Source: Hepatocystis sp. ex Piliocolobus tephrosceles
Lineage: Eukaryota > Apicomplexa > Aconoidasida > Haemosporida > Plasmodiidae
DNA: 20,361 nt
Direction: 5' to 3'
NCBI GenBank assembly: GCA_902459845.2
Contig: CABPSV020000103.1
Coordinates: 1 to 20,361, forward strand
The translations under genes and the position numbers were made by a program. The notes beneath the pieces were generated by a model, which saw nothing but the letters and a program-made list of their open reading frames with translations, did not search any database and was not told the origin of the DNA. Each line of letters begins with the position of its first letter. Position 1 is the first letter of the stretch. This document shows positions 9,201 to 17,851 of this stretch, piece by piece.

Positions 9201-10568
9201 CACATTTTTCCATTTACACATAATAAAATATAATTTATCTATAACAATTAATTTTATATTATTATCATGTTGATTTATTAATAATTTAATAAAACATTCA
9301 CTAGCTGTTTTTATACTTAAAATAGATGTACTCATATATAATAAACAACAAGCACCTTCATAAGAAACACTATTACTTACATTTTTTTTTAACATATTTA
9401 ATAAAATATTTATAACTTCATTTTTATATTGTTCATAGTCTGGTTTTGGTGATGTTTTTTTTTTTATCACTATCGTATCTTTATTACTTGTTCTATGTGA
9501 TTCTATGTTATTGTTTTGTTCAAAATTTGTATTACTATCTTCATCTAATATATTCATATTATTGTGTATATCACCAAACATTTGTTTATTTCTTTCATTT
9601 TTTTCTTTCATTAAATTAGAAACAAGATTGTTCGAACTGTTATAACTGTCGTTATTCCATTGATTATTATTATTATTATTATTATTAGTCGACTTATTGT
9701 AATTAATTCCACGAGTTAAAAAATTAGATTCGATATTATTATTGTCGCTATCACTATCATAAACACTACTATTTTCTTCATTATTATCACCATCATCATT
9801 GTCATCATCGTGGTTATCGTTAATAATTAAATAAGAATCATCAAACACATGTGGAATGTATAATTTTTTAAATAAATGTATAACTTCTAACAATATAACA
9901 TCAGCTGTATCGTATAATTGTTCATTCAATGAAAGTATATACATTAAAGTAATATATGGATCAATATCAATTAACATAGATAAAGCACATCTTTTTGTAG
10001 ATATATCATTTTCAATAAATAAAATCTTTTCTACTTCTTTAACAGCGTTAGGTATAACATCAATCCCATGTTCTTTTATTATTGTATGTATACAACTTAT
10101 TGCATTTTTCCTAACATAACTATGTCTATGATTTAAATTTTTTGTTATTGCTTCAATTAAAGGATCTAATACTTTTAAATATTTAATTTTACTTAATAAT
10201 CTTAATGTTGATCCTCTTACATATTCATTAGGAGAAATTATATCGTTACGTAATGCATTACATACTAATATCATCTCTTCTTTTAATGTACCGTCATTGT
10301 TACACTTATCAACTATTTCAAAAAAAATATGTGTCATTTTTTTTAACCTATGATCTTTATGTGGTACTATAAACCTAATAACAGACATTAACAAATGACC
10401 ATTTGGCTCACCTTGGATTATATTAAAAATTAAATTCTCCATACCTTCGATTTTCTTTTCAACATTTTGGCTCTCTAACTTTTTCTGAATTTCGTTTAAA
10501 GGTGGGACTTCATAATGGTCTGTACATATGTATAACGTGCAATTGTTTTCGATTTCAAGACTCCCCAT
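5958..10568 (-). CDS. beta-COP: Coatomer subunit beta (beta-COP), three exons
   Basis: A large subunit of the COPI coat, which drives Golgi-to-ER and intra-Golgi vesicle transport. I read it as join(5958-6017, 6253-6568, 6697-10568) on the minus strand: 4248 nt, 1415 residues. Exon 1 gives the adaptin-like alpha-solenoid: the N terminus with ENLIFNIIQGE and SVIRFIVP (44-70), HRHSYVRKNA (147-156), VSYEGACCLL (401-410) and DNNIKLIVIDKL (435-446). It also gives the start of the appendage (MWSEFEWENK). Exon 2 supplies DPFELLKLVIKHTNM and NLFSRSIFGE. Exon 3 supplies the conserved end GIALSLGDKI and TLVQTG. Yeast and human beta-COP are about 950-970 residues. The extra length is Asn/Asp-rich inserts (about 244-378, 515-608, 1000-1110) and a (SG)19 tract (831-868). 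The splice sites are GT-AG and restore frame exactly. Start is the first ATG, followed by MGSLEIENN. Confidence 0.95.
6018..6252 (-). other. beta-COP intron 2 (phase 0)
   Basis: A 235-nt intron. The donor is GTATGT, reading on from CAG at 6253, and the acceptor is a T-rich tract ending TTTAG before GGA at 6017. Removing it joins ...VRSRTQ to GIALSLGDKI, which matches the conserved beta-COP C terminus. It contains a 42-nt (AT)21 run at 6177-6218. Reading through it would give low-complexity Tyr/Ile sequence instead. Confidence 0.9.
6177..6218. repeat. (AT)21 microsatellite inside beta-COP intron 2
   Basis: Uninterrupted 42-nt AT dinucleotide run, followed by atgt/acgt tetranucleotides to about 6241. 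It is likely to be polymorphic in length. Confidence 0.95.
6569..6696 (-). other. beta-COP intron 1 (phase 2)
   Basis: A 128-nt intron with donor GTGAGA (6696-6691) and a long T-rich tract ending TTTAG (6570-6569). It splits an Arg codon: CG comes from exon 1 and G from exon 2. Without splicing, exon 1 would stop at a TGA at 6693-6695. With splicing, the protein continues into RDPFELLKLV, the expected appendage sequence. Confidence 0.93.
7965..8078 (-). repeat. (Ser-Gly)19 coding repeat in beta-COP
   Basis: A pure 38-residue Ser-Gly tract (residues 831-868) encoded by alternating AGTGGT and AGTGGC hexamers. It sits in the middle of a solenoid protein that lacks this insert in yeast and animals, so it probably loops out of the fold. 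Its near-perfect DNA repetition suggests recent expansion and likely length polymorphism. Confidence 0.93.
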
Positions 10569-10582
10569 TTTTTTGTCTTCCT

Positions 10583-11040
10583 CTCTATGTTCTCTACTTT
10601 ATGTTCTCTACTTTATGTTTTAAACTTTCTGTTTTAAACTTTCTGTTCTCTACTTTCTGTTCTCTACTTTCTGTTTTAAACTTTCTGTTCTCTACTTTCT
10701 GTTTTAAACTTTATTTTTTAAACTTTCTGTTTTAAACTTTCTGTTCTCTACTTTCTGTTTTAAACTTTATGTTTTAAACTTTATTTTTTAAACTCTCTGT
10801 TTTAAACTTTCTGTTTTAAACTTTATTTTTTAAACTTTCTGTTTTAAACTTTCTGTTTTTTAAACTTTATTTTTTAAACTTTCTGTTTTAAACTTTCTGT
10901 TTTAAACTTTCTGTTTTAAACTTTATTTTTTAAACTTTCTGTTTTAAACTTTCTGTTTTAAACTTTCTGTTTTAAACTTTATTTTTTAAACTTTCTGTTT
11001 TAAACTTTCTGTTCTCTACTTTATGTTTTAAACTTTCTGT
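10583..11040. repeat. 14-bp minisatellite in the beta-COP 5' leader
   Basis: About 32-33 copies of a 14-bp unit (plus-strand consensus ttttaaactttctg; variants ttctctactttctg and ttaaactttatttt), starting about 15 bp upstream of the beta-COP ATG. Variant units recur in order: a block of one ctttattt unit plus three ctttctg units (about 56 bp) is repeated around 10870-11010, so there is a higher-order periodicity. The sense (minus) strand contains no ATG anywhere in the array, so a transcript spanning it would have no upstream start codon here. Confidence 0.92.
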
Positions 11041-11217
11041 TTTTTATTTTTTTTTTTATTTTTTTTGTATTATACTTTTATGATATGTATATTGGTCTAT
11101 TACATTATCTGCTTCTATACATATACATATGTATGTACACGCATGTATATGTCGTATATTACTTACACTTAGACGAAATCAATTTTGTATGTAACACTTT
11201 TTATTTTTAAAAAAGAG

Positions 11218-11249
<32 letters not shown>

Positions 11250-11388
11250 TTATATATATGTATGATAAGAGTGTTTATACACTCATGTATAAGTTTTTAA
11301 TCTTCACTTAAAATCGAACACGTTTTATTGTATTTATTTTTGTATAATCACAAGTATACTTACATTTGCATGGGTATATGCACATTCG

Positions 11389-11421
<33 letters not shown>

Positions 11422-11704
11422 TAATAGCTGGGTCGTGTAGTTTCAATCTAGTACTCTATTGCCATTTAATTATATACATCAATTGTTATCATTTGTTATT
11501 ACTATTTAGCATTTTATTACTAATTATTTTTTAATAATAAAAAAAAATAAAATAAAATAAAAAAATAAAAAAAAAAAAAAAAACTGTTCAACTTGTAGCA
11601 ATAGTTAAAAGTTGTAAATAAAAATGTGTTATTTATTTATATGTTCTGTATGAAAAAACTGCCTATTTGAAAAATGAAAGAATTAAAATAATTATATATA
11701 TATA

Positions 11705-11707
<3 letters not shown>

Positions 11708-11768
<61 letters not shown>
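11708..11768. repeat. GTATAT hexanucleotide microsatellite
   Basis: About ten tandem copies of gtatat, following a short (TA)n run at about 11695-11708. It lies in the middle of the divergent spacer. No function is implied by the sequence. Confidence 0.85.
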
Positions 11769-11769
<1 letters not shown>

Positions 11770-12724
11770 ACCTAAACATGTAAACGCACGTGTATGTTCG
11801 TATGCAAGCATGTACATAAGCTAGTAGGAGTTTGTGACTTACGAACACGCAAAATAAAAGTTTTTAAAAAAATGTTCTTAAAAAAATGTTTTTAAAAATT
11901 ATGAAAAAAAAAATTGTACATGTATGTACATATGTAAATATATACATATACATATAAATATACATATTATATTCTCGCCAATTTAGCGAAATTATTATAC
12001 ATTATGTTTTATATATTTATTGAAGCGTACCTGTTTTTATTATAATTAAAAAACAAAAAAAAAAAAAAAAAAAAAATGATGCCTGTAAAAGCGTCACTAT
12101 TTTTGTACCATATATCCGGTCTATTCACATGTATTGTATTTTATTATATGCTTAAATAAGTTCATGTACACACATAAATCAATTATATTAACAAATATGT
12201 ATACAGGTCATACACTCAAATATATACATATACATATGTTTGTATAGATGGACACATAGTTGTTTTTATATAACCTGCACATTTTTTAGTAAACGTGTTT
12301 AATCGCTCGTTCATGGTATTATTTTACCCAACGAAATGCGTTTTTAAATTTTAAAAGTGCAACAATATACATATATATGTTCAATGAAAATTGAAAAAAT
12401 ATAAAATTGAAAAAAATAAGAAAAATAAATAGATAGGTATACATATATATGTACATATATTATATGTGTAGATAAAAACAAAAGATACTAGTAAAGAAAA
12501 TAAATTCCTATATTTTTATTTTAACATTTTTTTTTTTTATTTTTATTTATTTTTTTTTTTTTTTTTCAGTTTTTATAACCTCTCCCACATTTCTTGATGT
12601 AATGCAAACGTAATTTTGTTTAAAGGCGTATATATTATGTACACGTATATAGCATATATAAATATATGTAATACCATTTAATCCAAATTTTTAATCTGTA
12701 GTTCATTTTTTTAACTTTTTTTTT

Positions 12725-12765
<41 letters not shown>

Positions 12766-13020
12766 TTAAAAAAAAAAAACCAATTTAAATATTATTTAAA
12801 TGTATATTATTTAAATGTATGTTATTTAAATGTATATTATTTAAATATATTTTATTTTTATATACAAGTTTATACACATAACTTTATTTTTTATTATTAA
12901 CCATTTATTTAAATATTTGCATTTTTTTTTTTTATACTAATGCTTTTCTTTTTCTGTTTTTAAAAATTTTTAATACATATGCATATGTATATACAAGATA
13001 TGTAATATAAGTCATACGTG

Positions 13021-13063
<43 letters not shown>

Positions 13064-13409
13064 ACAATACAATTTATTTTTGTACATGTATTGTCTCTAC
13101 CATATAAGTGCCAACTAAAATGTGTATATTTTCTGTTCTCCTGTTTTTTCCTGCAAGTTAAATATATATGTTATATATTATAGCACCAAAAAGAAAAAGA
13201 TAAAAAAAAGGGATAAAGAAAAAAAAAAAAAAAAAAACTAAACTAAACTAAACTGAAAACTGCTTATTTTTATATTAATAACAATCTTGTATTTGTTTAT
13301 GCGTACATGTACGTACGTGTTGATACAATACAATTTTTAAAATGATGGCATGATTTTTATATAGTGCGTTTTAATTGTGTTTACACATATGAACTTATGT
13401 ACATAAATA

Positions 13410-13448
<39 letters not shown>

Positions 13449-13658
13449 CTACGTATGCACTTACGTATGATTTTTTTTTTATTTTTTTATTCTAGATTCT
13501 TCCATATTGAATATTATTCAATTAGAACTAGGTTTTTATAAAAAAAAAAAAAAAAAAAAACGAACAATTATACTTTTTATTTTTTCTTATCTTCGTATCT
13601 TTTTCATTTTATTTCTAACATTATTATATACATACGTAAATACACTAAAGATTAAAGG

Positions 13659-13690
<32 letters not shown>

Positions 13691-13817
13691 CAGTACATAT
13701 AGTACTTATATATGTTGTCTTTATTTTTACAATTTTTCTCTTTTTGAAAAATACGTTTATTAGAACAAAACCACGCTTCATTATAAACCAGTACTCAAGA
13801 TTGTACTATCTGGAACT

Positions 13818-13850
<33 letters not shown>

Positions 13851-13851
<1 letters not shown>

Positions 13852-15074
13852 TGATAAAAAATGGTAAATTCGCTAGTTGTATGATATTAAAAACTTGGCT
13901 AGGTGTTAATAAAACTTTTCCATATAGTTATTTAAATAGTTGTAAATATTTATCTAAAAAAATTAAATTTACATTTACTGATATAAGTAAAAAAAATTAT
14001 ACAACGAATGAACTAAACAGTAGTAATACATATAATTATAACAATGAAGAAATTAAAATAGCAAAACATTTTCGAGAAACTTTTCATGACGGTTCAGAAA
14101 AAAATTTCGAAAGTCATCCTTTTAATAGAAGATTTGCATATAGTAAGAAAAGTTTATTTCCAATAGAACCAAGAAATTTAAGAACGTTAGGATTAAATAG
14201 AAGAAGGAAAAAAAAAAGAGGAAGAGGTGATAAATGTCCAGGGAAAGGTATAAGAGATAAACATAAACATAGAAAATCTGGAAGACCTAATAGTAGAACG
14301 TTTGAAAGTGGTAAAACACCATTATATAGACGATTACCAAAATGGCCTGAAGCTTGGTTAAATAGACAAAAAAAAAAATTTGATTGTTTGAATTTATCTA
14401 AATTAAGATATTTTATAGAAAAAGGAAGATTAGATACAAGATATGTAATCACACAAAGACATTTAAATGATTCAAAATGTGTAAAAGTTAAAAATGGTGT
14501 TAAATTATTTAACGTAAATGATTACCCATTTCCGTACAAAATCGATATTGAAGTTGCAAACGCAGACCAATCTTCTATAGATGTTATTAAAAAAGTTGGA
14601 GGAACTGTTACTATTATTTATATGGAAAGAGTTAATTTAAGAGCACATATAAAACCATACAAATTTGAAATATTACCAAGAACAGCTAGACCTAATCTTA
14701 ATATGATACATTTTTTAGAAAAAATGAGAAGCAGAGGATGTATAGTAAAATATATAAAACCATTATGGCTAATTGAAGAAGAAAAAAGAATTATTAATGA
14801 AATGATAGAGTTAGAGGAAAGTTCTATATTAAGTGAACAAACTAGTTTTAAAAAAAATGGTGTCCCCTTGAAAAATAAAGATGGAAAACTAAATGTAGAT
14901 TATGAAAGTTGTTATGATACAAATAGTGATAATACTAATGATACTTATACAAATAATGTTAATAAATATAATAACGGTGCAAACAGTGTCGATGTAGAAG
15001 ATGAAGATGCAAGAAGAGAAAGGCTCTTACAAGCATACAGGCTACAATATACAAAACTAAAAAGCGATCATTAA
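13851..15074 (+). CDS. MRPL15: Mitochondrial large-subunit ribosomal protein uL15m
   Basis: A 407-residue protein of the L15 (uL15) family, expected in the large subunit of the mitochondrial ribosome. The L15 core is visible at about residues 101-310. A basic RNA-binding segment (LNRRRKKKRGRG, 115-126) is followed by KCPGKG, then FESGKTPLYRRLPK (151-164), LNLSKLRYFIEKGRLD (180-195) and the globular part with VIKKVGGTVT (245-254). This order matches human MRPL15. The first 43 residues are rich in Lys, Ser and Asn with no acidic residue, which fits a mitochondrial presequence. About 55 residues at the C terminus are Asn/Asp-rich low complexity. Start is the first ATG after a 29-base T run; no other in-frame ATG precedes it. 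An apicoplast location is the main alternative, but no signal peptide is seen. Its nearest neighbours lie head-to-head (beta-COP) and tail-to-tail (BAP31-like). Confidence 0.88.
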
Positions 15075-15085
15075 AAAAAAGTGAT

Positions 15086-15122
<37 letters not shown>

Positions 15123-15721
15123 TTTACAAATGTCATACCGCTCGCTTATTAACAAACATATAAACATAAACATTAACACAAATATCTTTTTATTTTTTTA
15201 TTATTTTGTTTTTACGTATCTTATCTTTTAATAGTTTTTTTTTTAATAGTTTTTTTTTTTTAATAGTTTTTTTTTTTTAATAGTTTTTTTTTTAATAGTT
15301 TTTTTTTTTTTTTTTTAAAAAACATTATATAGCTGTTAACATTATATAGCTGTTAACATTATATAGCTGTTAACATTTTATAGCTGTTAACATTTTATAG
15401 CTGTTAACATTTTATAGCTGTTAACATTTTAAAAACATTAATTGTTACTCCGTTATGTCTTTATGTCATGTCGTTATTCCCTTATATACCTTTGTGCAAT
15501 AAGCACACTTGCTATTTTTTTATTTACAACTATTTAATGTTAAAAACAAATTGGGTTCCAAAGAAAAAATCTTATTTGTATGACTAGTGTGGATTCTTAT
15601 ATATGGCTTGATTTTGTATAATTATATAAAGGACAAAAATATACACATGTGCATATATATATATATCAATCAGTACATGTGTTTTTTTTTTTTTTTATTT
15701 TTTTTTTATTTTCAGTCAACG
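15075..15721. other. Convergent 3' region between uL15m and the BAP31-like gene
   Basis: A 647-bp spacer between two genes that end towards each other, so both 3' UTRs and terminators should lie here. It contains an AT run (15089-15119), T-runs separated by aatag (about 15230-15316), a 17-bp minisatellite (15321-15422), and a small inverted repeat TGTGC/GCACA around AATAA (15493-15507). No gene was found. Confidence 0.75.
15321..15422. repeat. 17-bp minisatellite between convergent genes
   Basis: Six exact-length 17-bp units (aacattatatagctgtt; the last three read aacattttatagctgtt) plus a partial seventh. Three identical early units and three identical late units share one A-to-T change, so the array grew after that change. 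Each junction makes TGTTAACA, a perfect 8-bp palindrome. Confidence 0.93.
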
Positions 15722-16444
15722 TCAACGTCTTTGTCTAATACTTAAATCAACATTCTTCTTTGATTCCATTACAAGTGGTGATTTTTCATCAGTTTCTGAT
15801 TTTGTTTTATATGCATCTGTTATTATATCATCGTCAAGATATTCATCTGTTTCTAATTCGGATTGATCGCTTTTTTTTAGTCCGGCTATATTATAACCTT
15901 TTTGTTTATTCCATACTGATGGTATACCTGTAGTTAATAAATTAGTTGTAGAAAGCTTATTATCTGATTTATTTTTTATCTCATCACTATTATCTGTTTT
16001 TGTTTTTGATACTCTTTTTTTTTTTAACAATTGTTCATATTCATCATCACTTTGTTTTACTTTTTGTCTATAATATATAATAAGGCTTGTAAATCGAACG
16101 TAAAATACCCATGTTATAGAACATAAAAGTAAAATCCAGAAGTTTCGTTGTAATCTTATTTTTTTAAAATATAATCTATCAAAATTAGGTAAAGGTGTGT
16201 TTTCAAATGTATTTTTTATTTTATTACAAGATTTTAAATCCAGAACTGTGATCAGTAATCTTACCAATGCATAAACAGATACTATCGAAGCAATTGATAA
16301 TTTTATGTTATAAGAATATATCTGGAAACATATACTTTTTTTTTGAATATGTATAGCAACCCTTTGAAACATGGCTATACCACTTAATAACAAAATCGAT
16401 AAAAACATGCCTAGTGGCAAAACAAAATAGGCAATATCCTTCAT
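15722..16444 (-). CDS. BAP29/BAP31-like ER membrane protein
   Basis: A 240-residue protein with three predicted membrane segments (about 8-26, 45-68 and 103-125) and a charged cytoplasmic tail. This is the length and plan of the BAP31 family (human BAP31 about 246 residues), which sits in the ER membrane and handles export and quality control of membrane proteins. The third segment is the diagnostic one. FKKIRLQRNFWILLLCS and the following R..SLI line up with the BAP31 stretch around FRAQRN and RRLVTLI, and the preceding V.D....C.KI.N loop also fits. The tail lacks a clear long coiled coil and a KKXX end. Instead it ends in an Arg-rich RQRR, which could be an arginine-based ER signal. The gene is a single exon starting at the ATG at 16444. 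Similarity is judged by eye from family knowledge. Confidence 0.72.
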   Translation of the reverse strand: MKDIAYFVLPLGMFLSILLLSGIAMFQRVAIHIQKKSICFQIYSYNIKLSIASIVSVYALVRLLITVLDLKSCNKIKNTFENTPLPNFDRLYFKKIRLQRNFWILLLCSITWVFYVRFTSLIIYYRQKVKQSDDEYEQLLKKKRVSKTKTDNSDEIKNKSDNKLSTTNLLTTGIPSVWNKQKGYNIAGLKKSDQSELETDEYLDDDIITDAYKTKSETDEKSPLVMESKKNVDLSIRQRR

Positions 16445-16471
16445 TGTTGATTTGTAATGACAGAAATGAGA

Positions 16472-16484
16472 GGAGGAGGGGTGG
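16472..16484 (+). other. G-rich tract, potential two-tetrad G-quadruplex
   Basis: GGAGGAGGGGTGG lies 28-40 bp upstream of the BAP31-like ATG, on the template strand of that gene. Four G runs with one-base loops meet a two-tetrad pattern. Such G clustering is rare in this AT-rich spacer DNA. Folding is not shown. Confidence 0.5.
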
Positions 16485-16886
16485 AAATAAAAAAAATAAA
16501 AAAAATATCAAAAATATCAAAAATATCAAAAATAAATGAATAAACAAAGTGAGCACTCAGCTTTGTGAAAATAAAGTGCAGTTTGTAAAAAGTATGCTTA
16601 ATAAAAAATAAAAAAAAAGCAAAGAAAAAAAAAGGAAAAAAAAAGAAGAATAAAAAGTATTTAAAAAAAAACATTGAAAGCGTTCCTTTTCCTTTTTACA
16701 TGAACGAACAACTACATTGCTTTTAGTTCTCATACGTATGGAAAAAATAAATTGTGTAAAAAAAAAAAAAAAAAAAAATGGATGAATATATACACATGAA
16801 TATGCAACTTATAAAATTTATTAATAACCAATGAATATATACATGTTATTTGTGTCTGTGTATGTTTCGATTTCTTTTACATTTTG

Positions 16887-17088
16887 CAAAAAAAAAAATA
16901 TTAATTACAAAACGAACAAAAAAAAATATTAATTACAGAATGAACAAAAAAAAATATTAATTACAGAATGAACAAAAAAAAATATTAATTACAGAATGAA
17001 CAAAAAAAAAATTAACCACAGATTGAACGAAAAAAAAAAAAATTAACTACAGGATGAACAAAAAAAAAAAAAAAATAACTACAGAATG

Positions 17089-17089
<1 letters not shown>
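16887..17089. repeat. 27-30-bp minisatellite upstream of the BAP31-like gene
   Basis: About seven units of the form c-A(n)-tattaattacagaatgaa. The A run varies in length and the flanking bases vary slightly (ttaattac, ttaaccac, ttaactac). It ends directly at an AT microsatellite (17092-17121). Confidence 0.87.
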
Positions 17090-17123
<34 letters not shown>

Positions 17124-17410
17124 CGTAATTTACAAACAGTAACCTCCTTTATAATTTTTTCTTTTATCATCTACCCAAACTTATTACATGACTTTTTTTT
17201 TTTTTTTTTTTTTTTTTCAACTTTTACGAACATAGTGTCATAACATTTACGTTTGTTCATGTGTTAGCTTCCTCACTATATAGCTGGTTGGCTTGCTTAT
17301 TTTATTAATTTTTAAAAAGTCTACAAATATAATTTATTAAGATCCAAAAAAAAAAAAAAAAAAAAAAAGTAAAAAAAAAGTAAAAAAAAAAAAAAAAAAA
17401 AAAAATTGGG

Positions 17411-17453
<43 letters not shown>

Positions 17454-17500
17454 GTTGGGATAAACAATAAAGACAAAACATTTAAAAGTAACATAAACAA

Positions 17501-17646
17501 ACGAATGAGCAGGGGAACAAAATAGTTCTTCTCAATATGCTCCAGTACATATCCTATTAAACAATTAAGAATGCTGAAACGAAAAGGAGGGCACAACAAG
17601 CTGTGTTAAATATGACTAATAATGGTCGAATAGGAACGGAGCCACA

Positions 17647-17648
<2 letters not shown>
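17501..17648. ncRNA. Candidate structured non-coding RNA (GC-rich island)
   Basis: I count 57 G/C in these 148 bases (38.5%), far above the flanking spacer and above the coding regions. Complementary segments suggest folding: GAAC 17515-17518 with GTTC 17525-17528; CACA 17592-17595 with TGTG 17602-17605; and a longer-range 7-bp pair TCCTATT 17552-17558 with AATAGGA 17629-17635. On the plus strand it is followed at once by 30 T, which would terminate RNA polymerase III. ACA near the end (17644-17646) is placed as in H/ACA RNAs, but this is weak. Strand and class are unknown. As protein it reads poorly: the best minus frame uses many C-ending codons unusual for this genome. It could also be an exon of an unrecognised gene. 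Confidence 0.3.
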
Positions 17649-17680
<32 letters not shown>

Positions 17681-17802
17681 CTCTGACCATTGTTTTATTA
17701 TATAAACAAACTGTTTATATTATATGATGTTTATTTAATGTTTAACTTACATTTTTAACTTATTGATTTGTTTATTAAGTTTTATCCAATTGTTTTTTTG
17801 CC

Positions 17803-17844
<42 letters not shown>

Positions 17845-17851
17845 CCCTGGT

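Larger units (their letters stand above)
10569..13850. other. Divergent intergenic region between beta-COP and uL15m
   Basis: This 3.3-kb spacer separates two head-to-head genes and must hold both promoters and both 5' leaders. It contains the 14-bp minisatellite (10583-11040), poly-A/T runs (11220-11246, 12058-12076, about 12730-12764, 13661-13686, 13820-13848), (TA)n runs (11389-11415, 13023-13060, 13415-13444), a GTATAT hexamer array (about 11708-11768) and a 15-bp tatttaaatgtatat array (about 12790-12850). Two short GC-rich patches stand out at 11426-11463 and 12077-12131. T-rich stretches ending CAG or TAG (about 12569 and 13494) look like plus-strand splice acceptors and could belong to 5' UTR introns of uL15m; this is only a possibility. 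No convincing protein-coding exon was found. Confidence 0.7.
16445..17851. other. Intergenic region between the BAP31-like gene and DPH2 (tandem minus-strand genes)
   Basis: A 1.4-kb spacer. Next to the BAP31-like start is a purine-rich G tract (16472-16484), then a 10-bp aaaatatcaa array (about 16502-16540). Further on are poly-A runs, a 27-30-bp minisatellite (16887-17089), an AT run (17092-17121), very long A runs (about 17346-17450), a GC-rich island (17501-17648), a 30-base T run (17649-17678) and an AT run (17809-17842). Open frames over the A runs encode only poly-Phe and are not taken as genes. Confidence 0.7.

Noticed and set aside
10583..11040. CRISPR-like or transposon-derived array
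   Set aside because: Units are directly abutting with no unique spacers, terminal inverted repeats or coding content. It is a simple minisatellite.
11328..11534. Plus-strand 68-codon frame in the divergent spacer
   Set aside because: It spans a (TA)n run, encodes Tyr/Ile low complexity and shows no recognisable domain.
17321..17605. Minus-strand open frame encoding Phe-rich sequence
   Set aside because: It has no ATG, and most of its length is translation of the A/T homopolymers. Only the right-hand part overlaps the GC-rich island, which I treat as a possible RNA.
17620..17640. GGTCGAATAGG, resembling a tRNA B box
   Set aside because: One base is missing from the GGTTCGA core, there is no acceptor stem or A box at suitable spacing, and no cloverleaf could be drawn.
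17560..17648. Minus-strand frame giving a hydrophobic tail with IRPLLVIFN, faintly like the end of Yos1/IER3IP1 proteins
   Set aside because: The Arg-Pro spacing does not match the family, no N-terminal part is present nearby, the upstream frame depends on a 30-base homopolymer, and codon use (many C-ending codons) is unlike the other genes.
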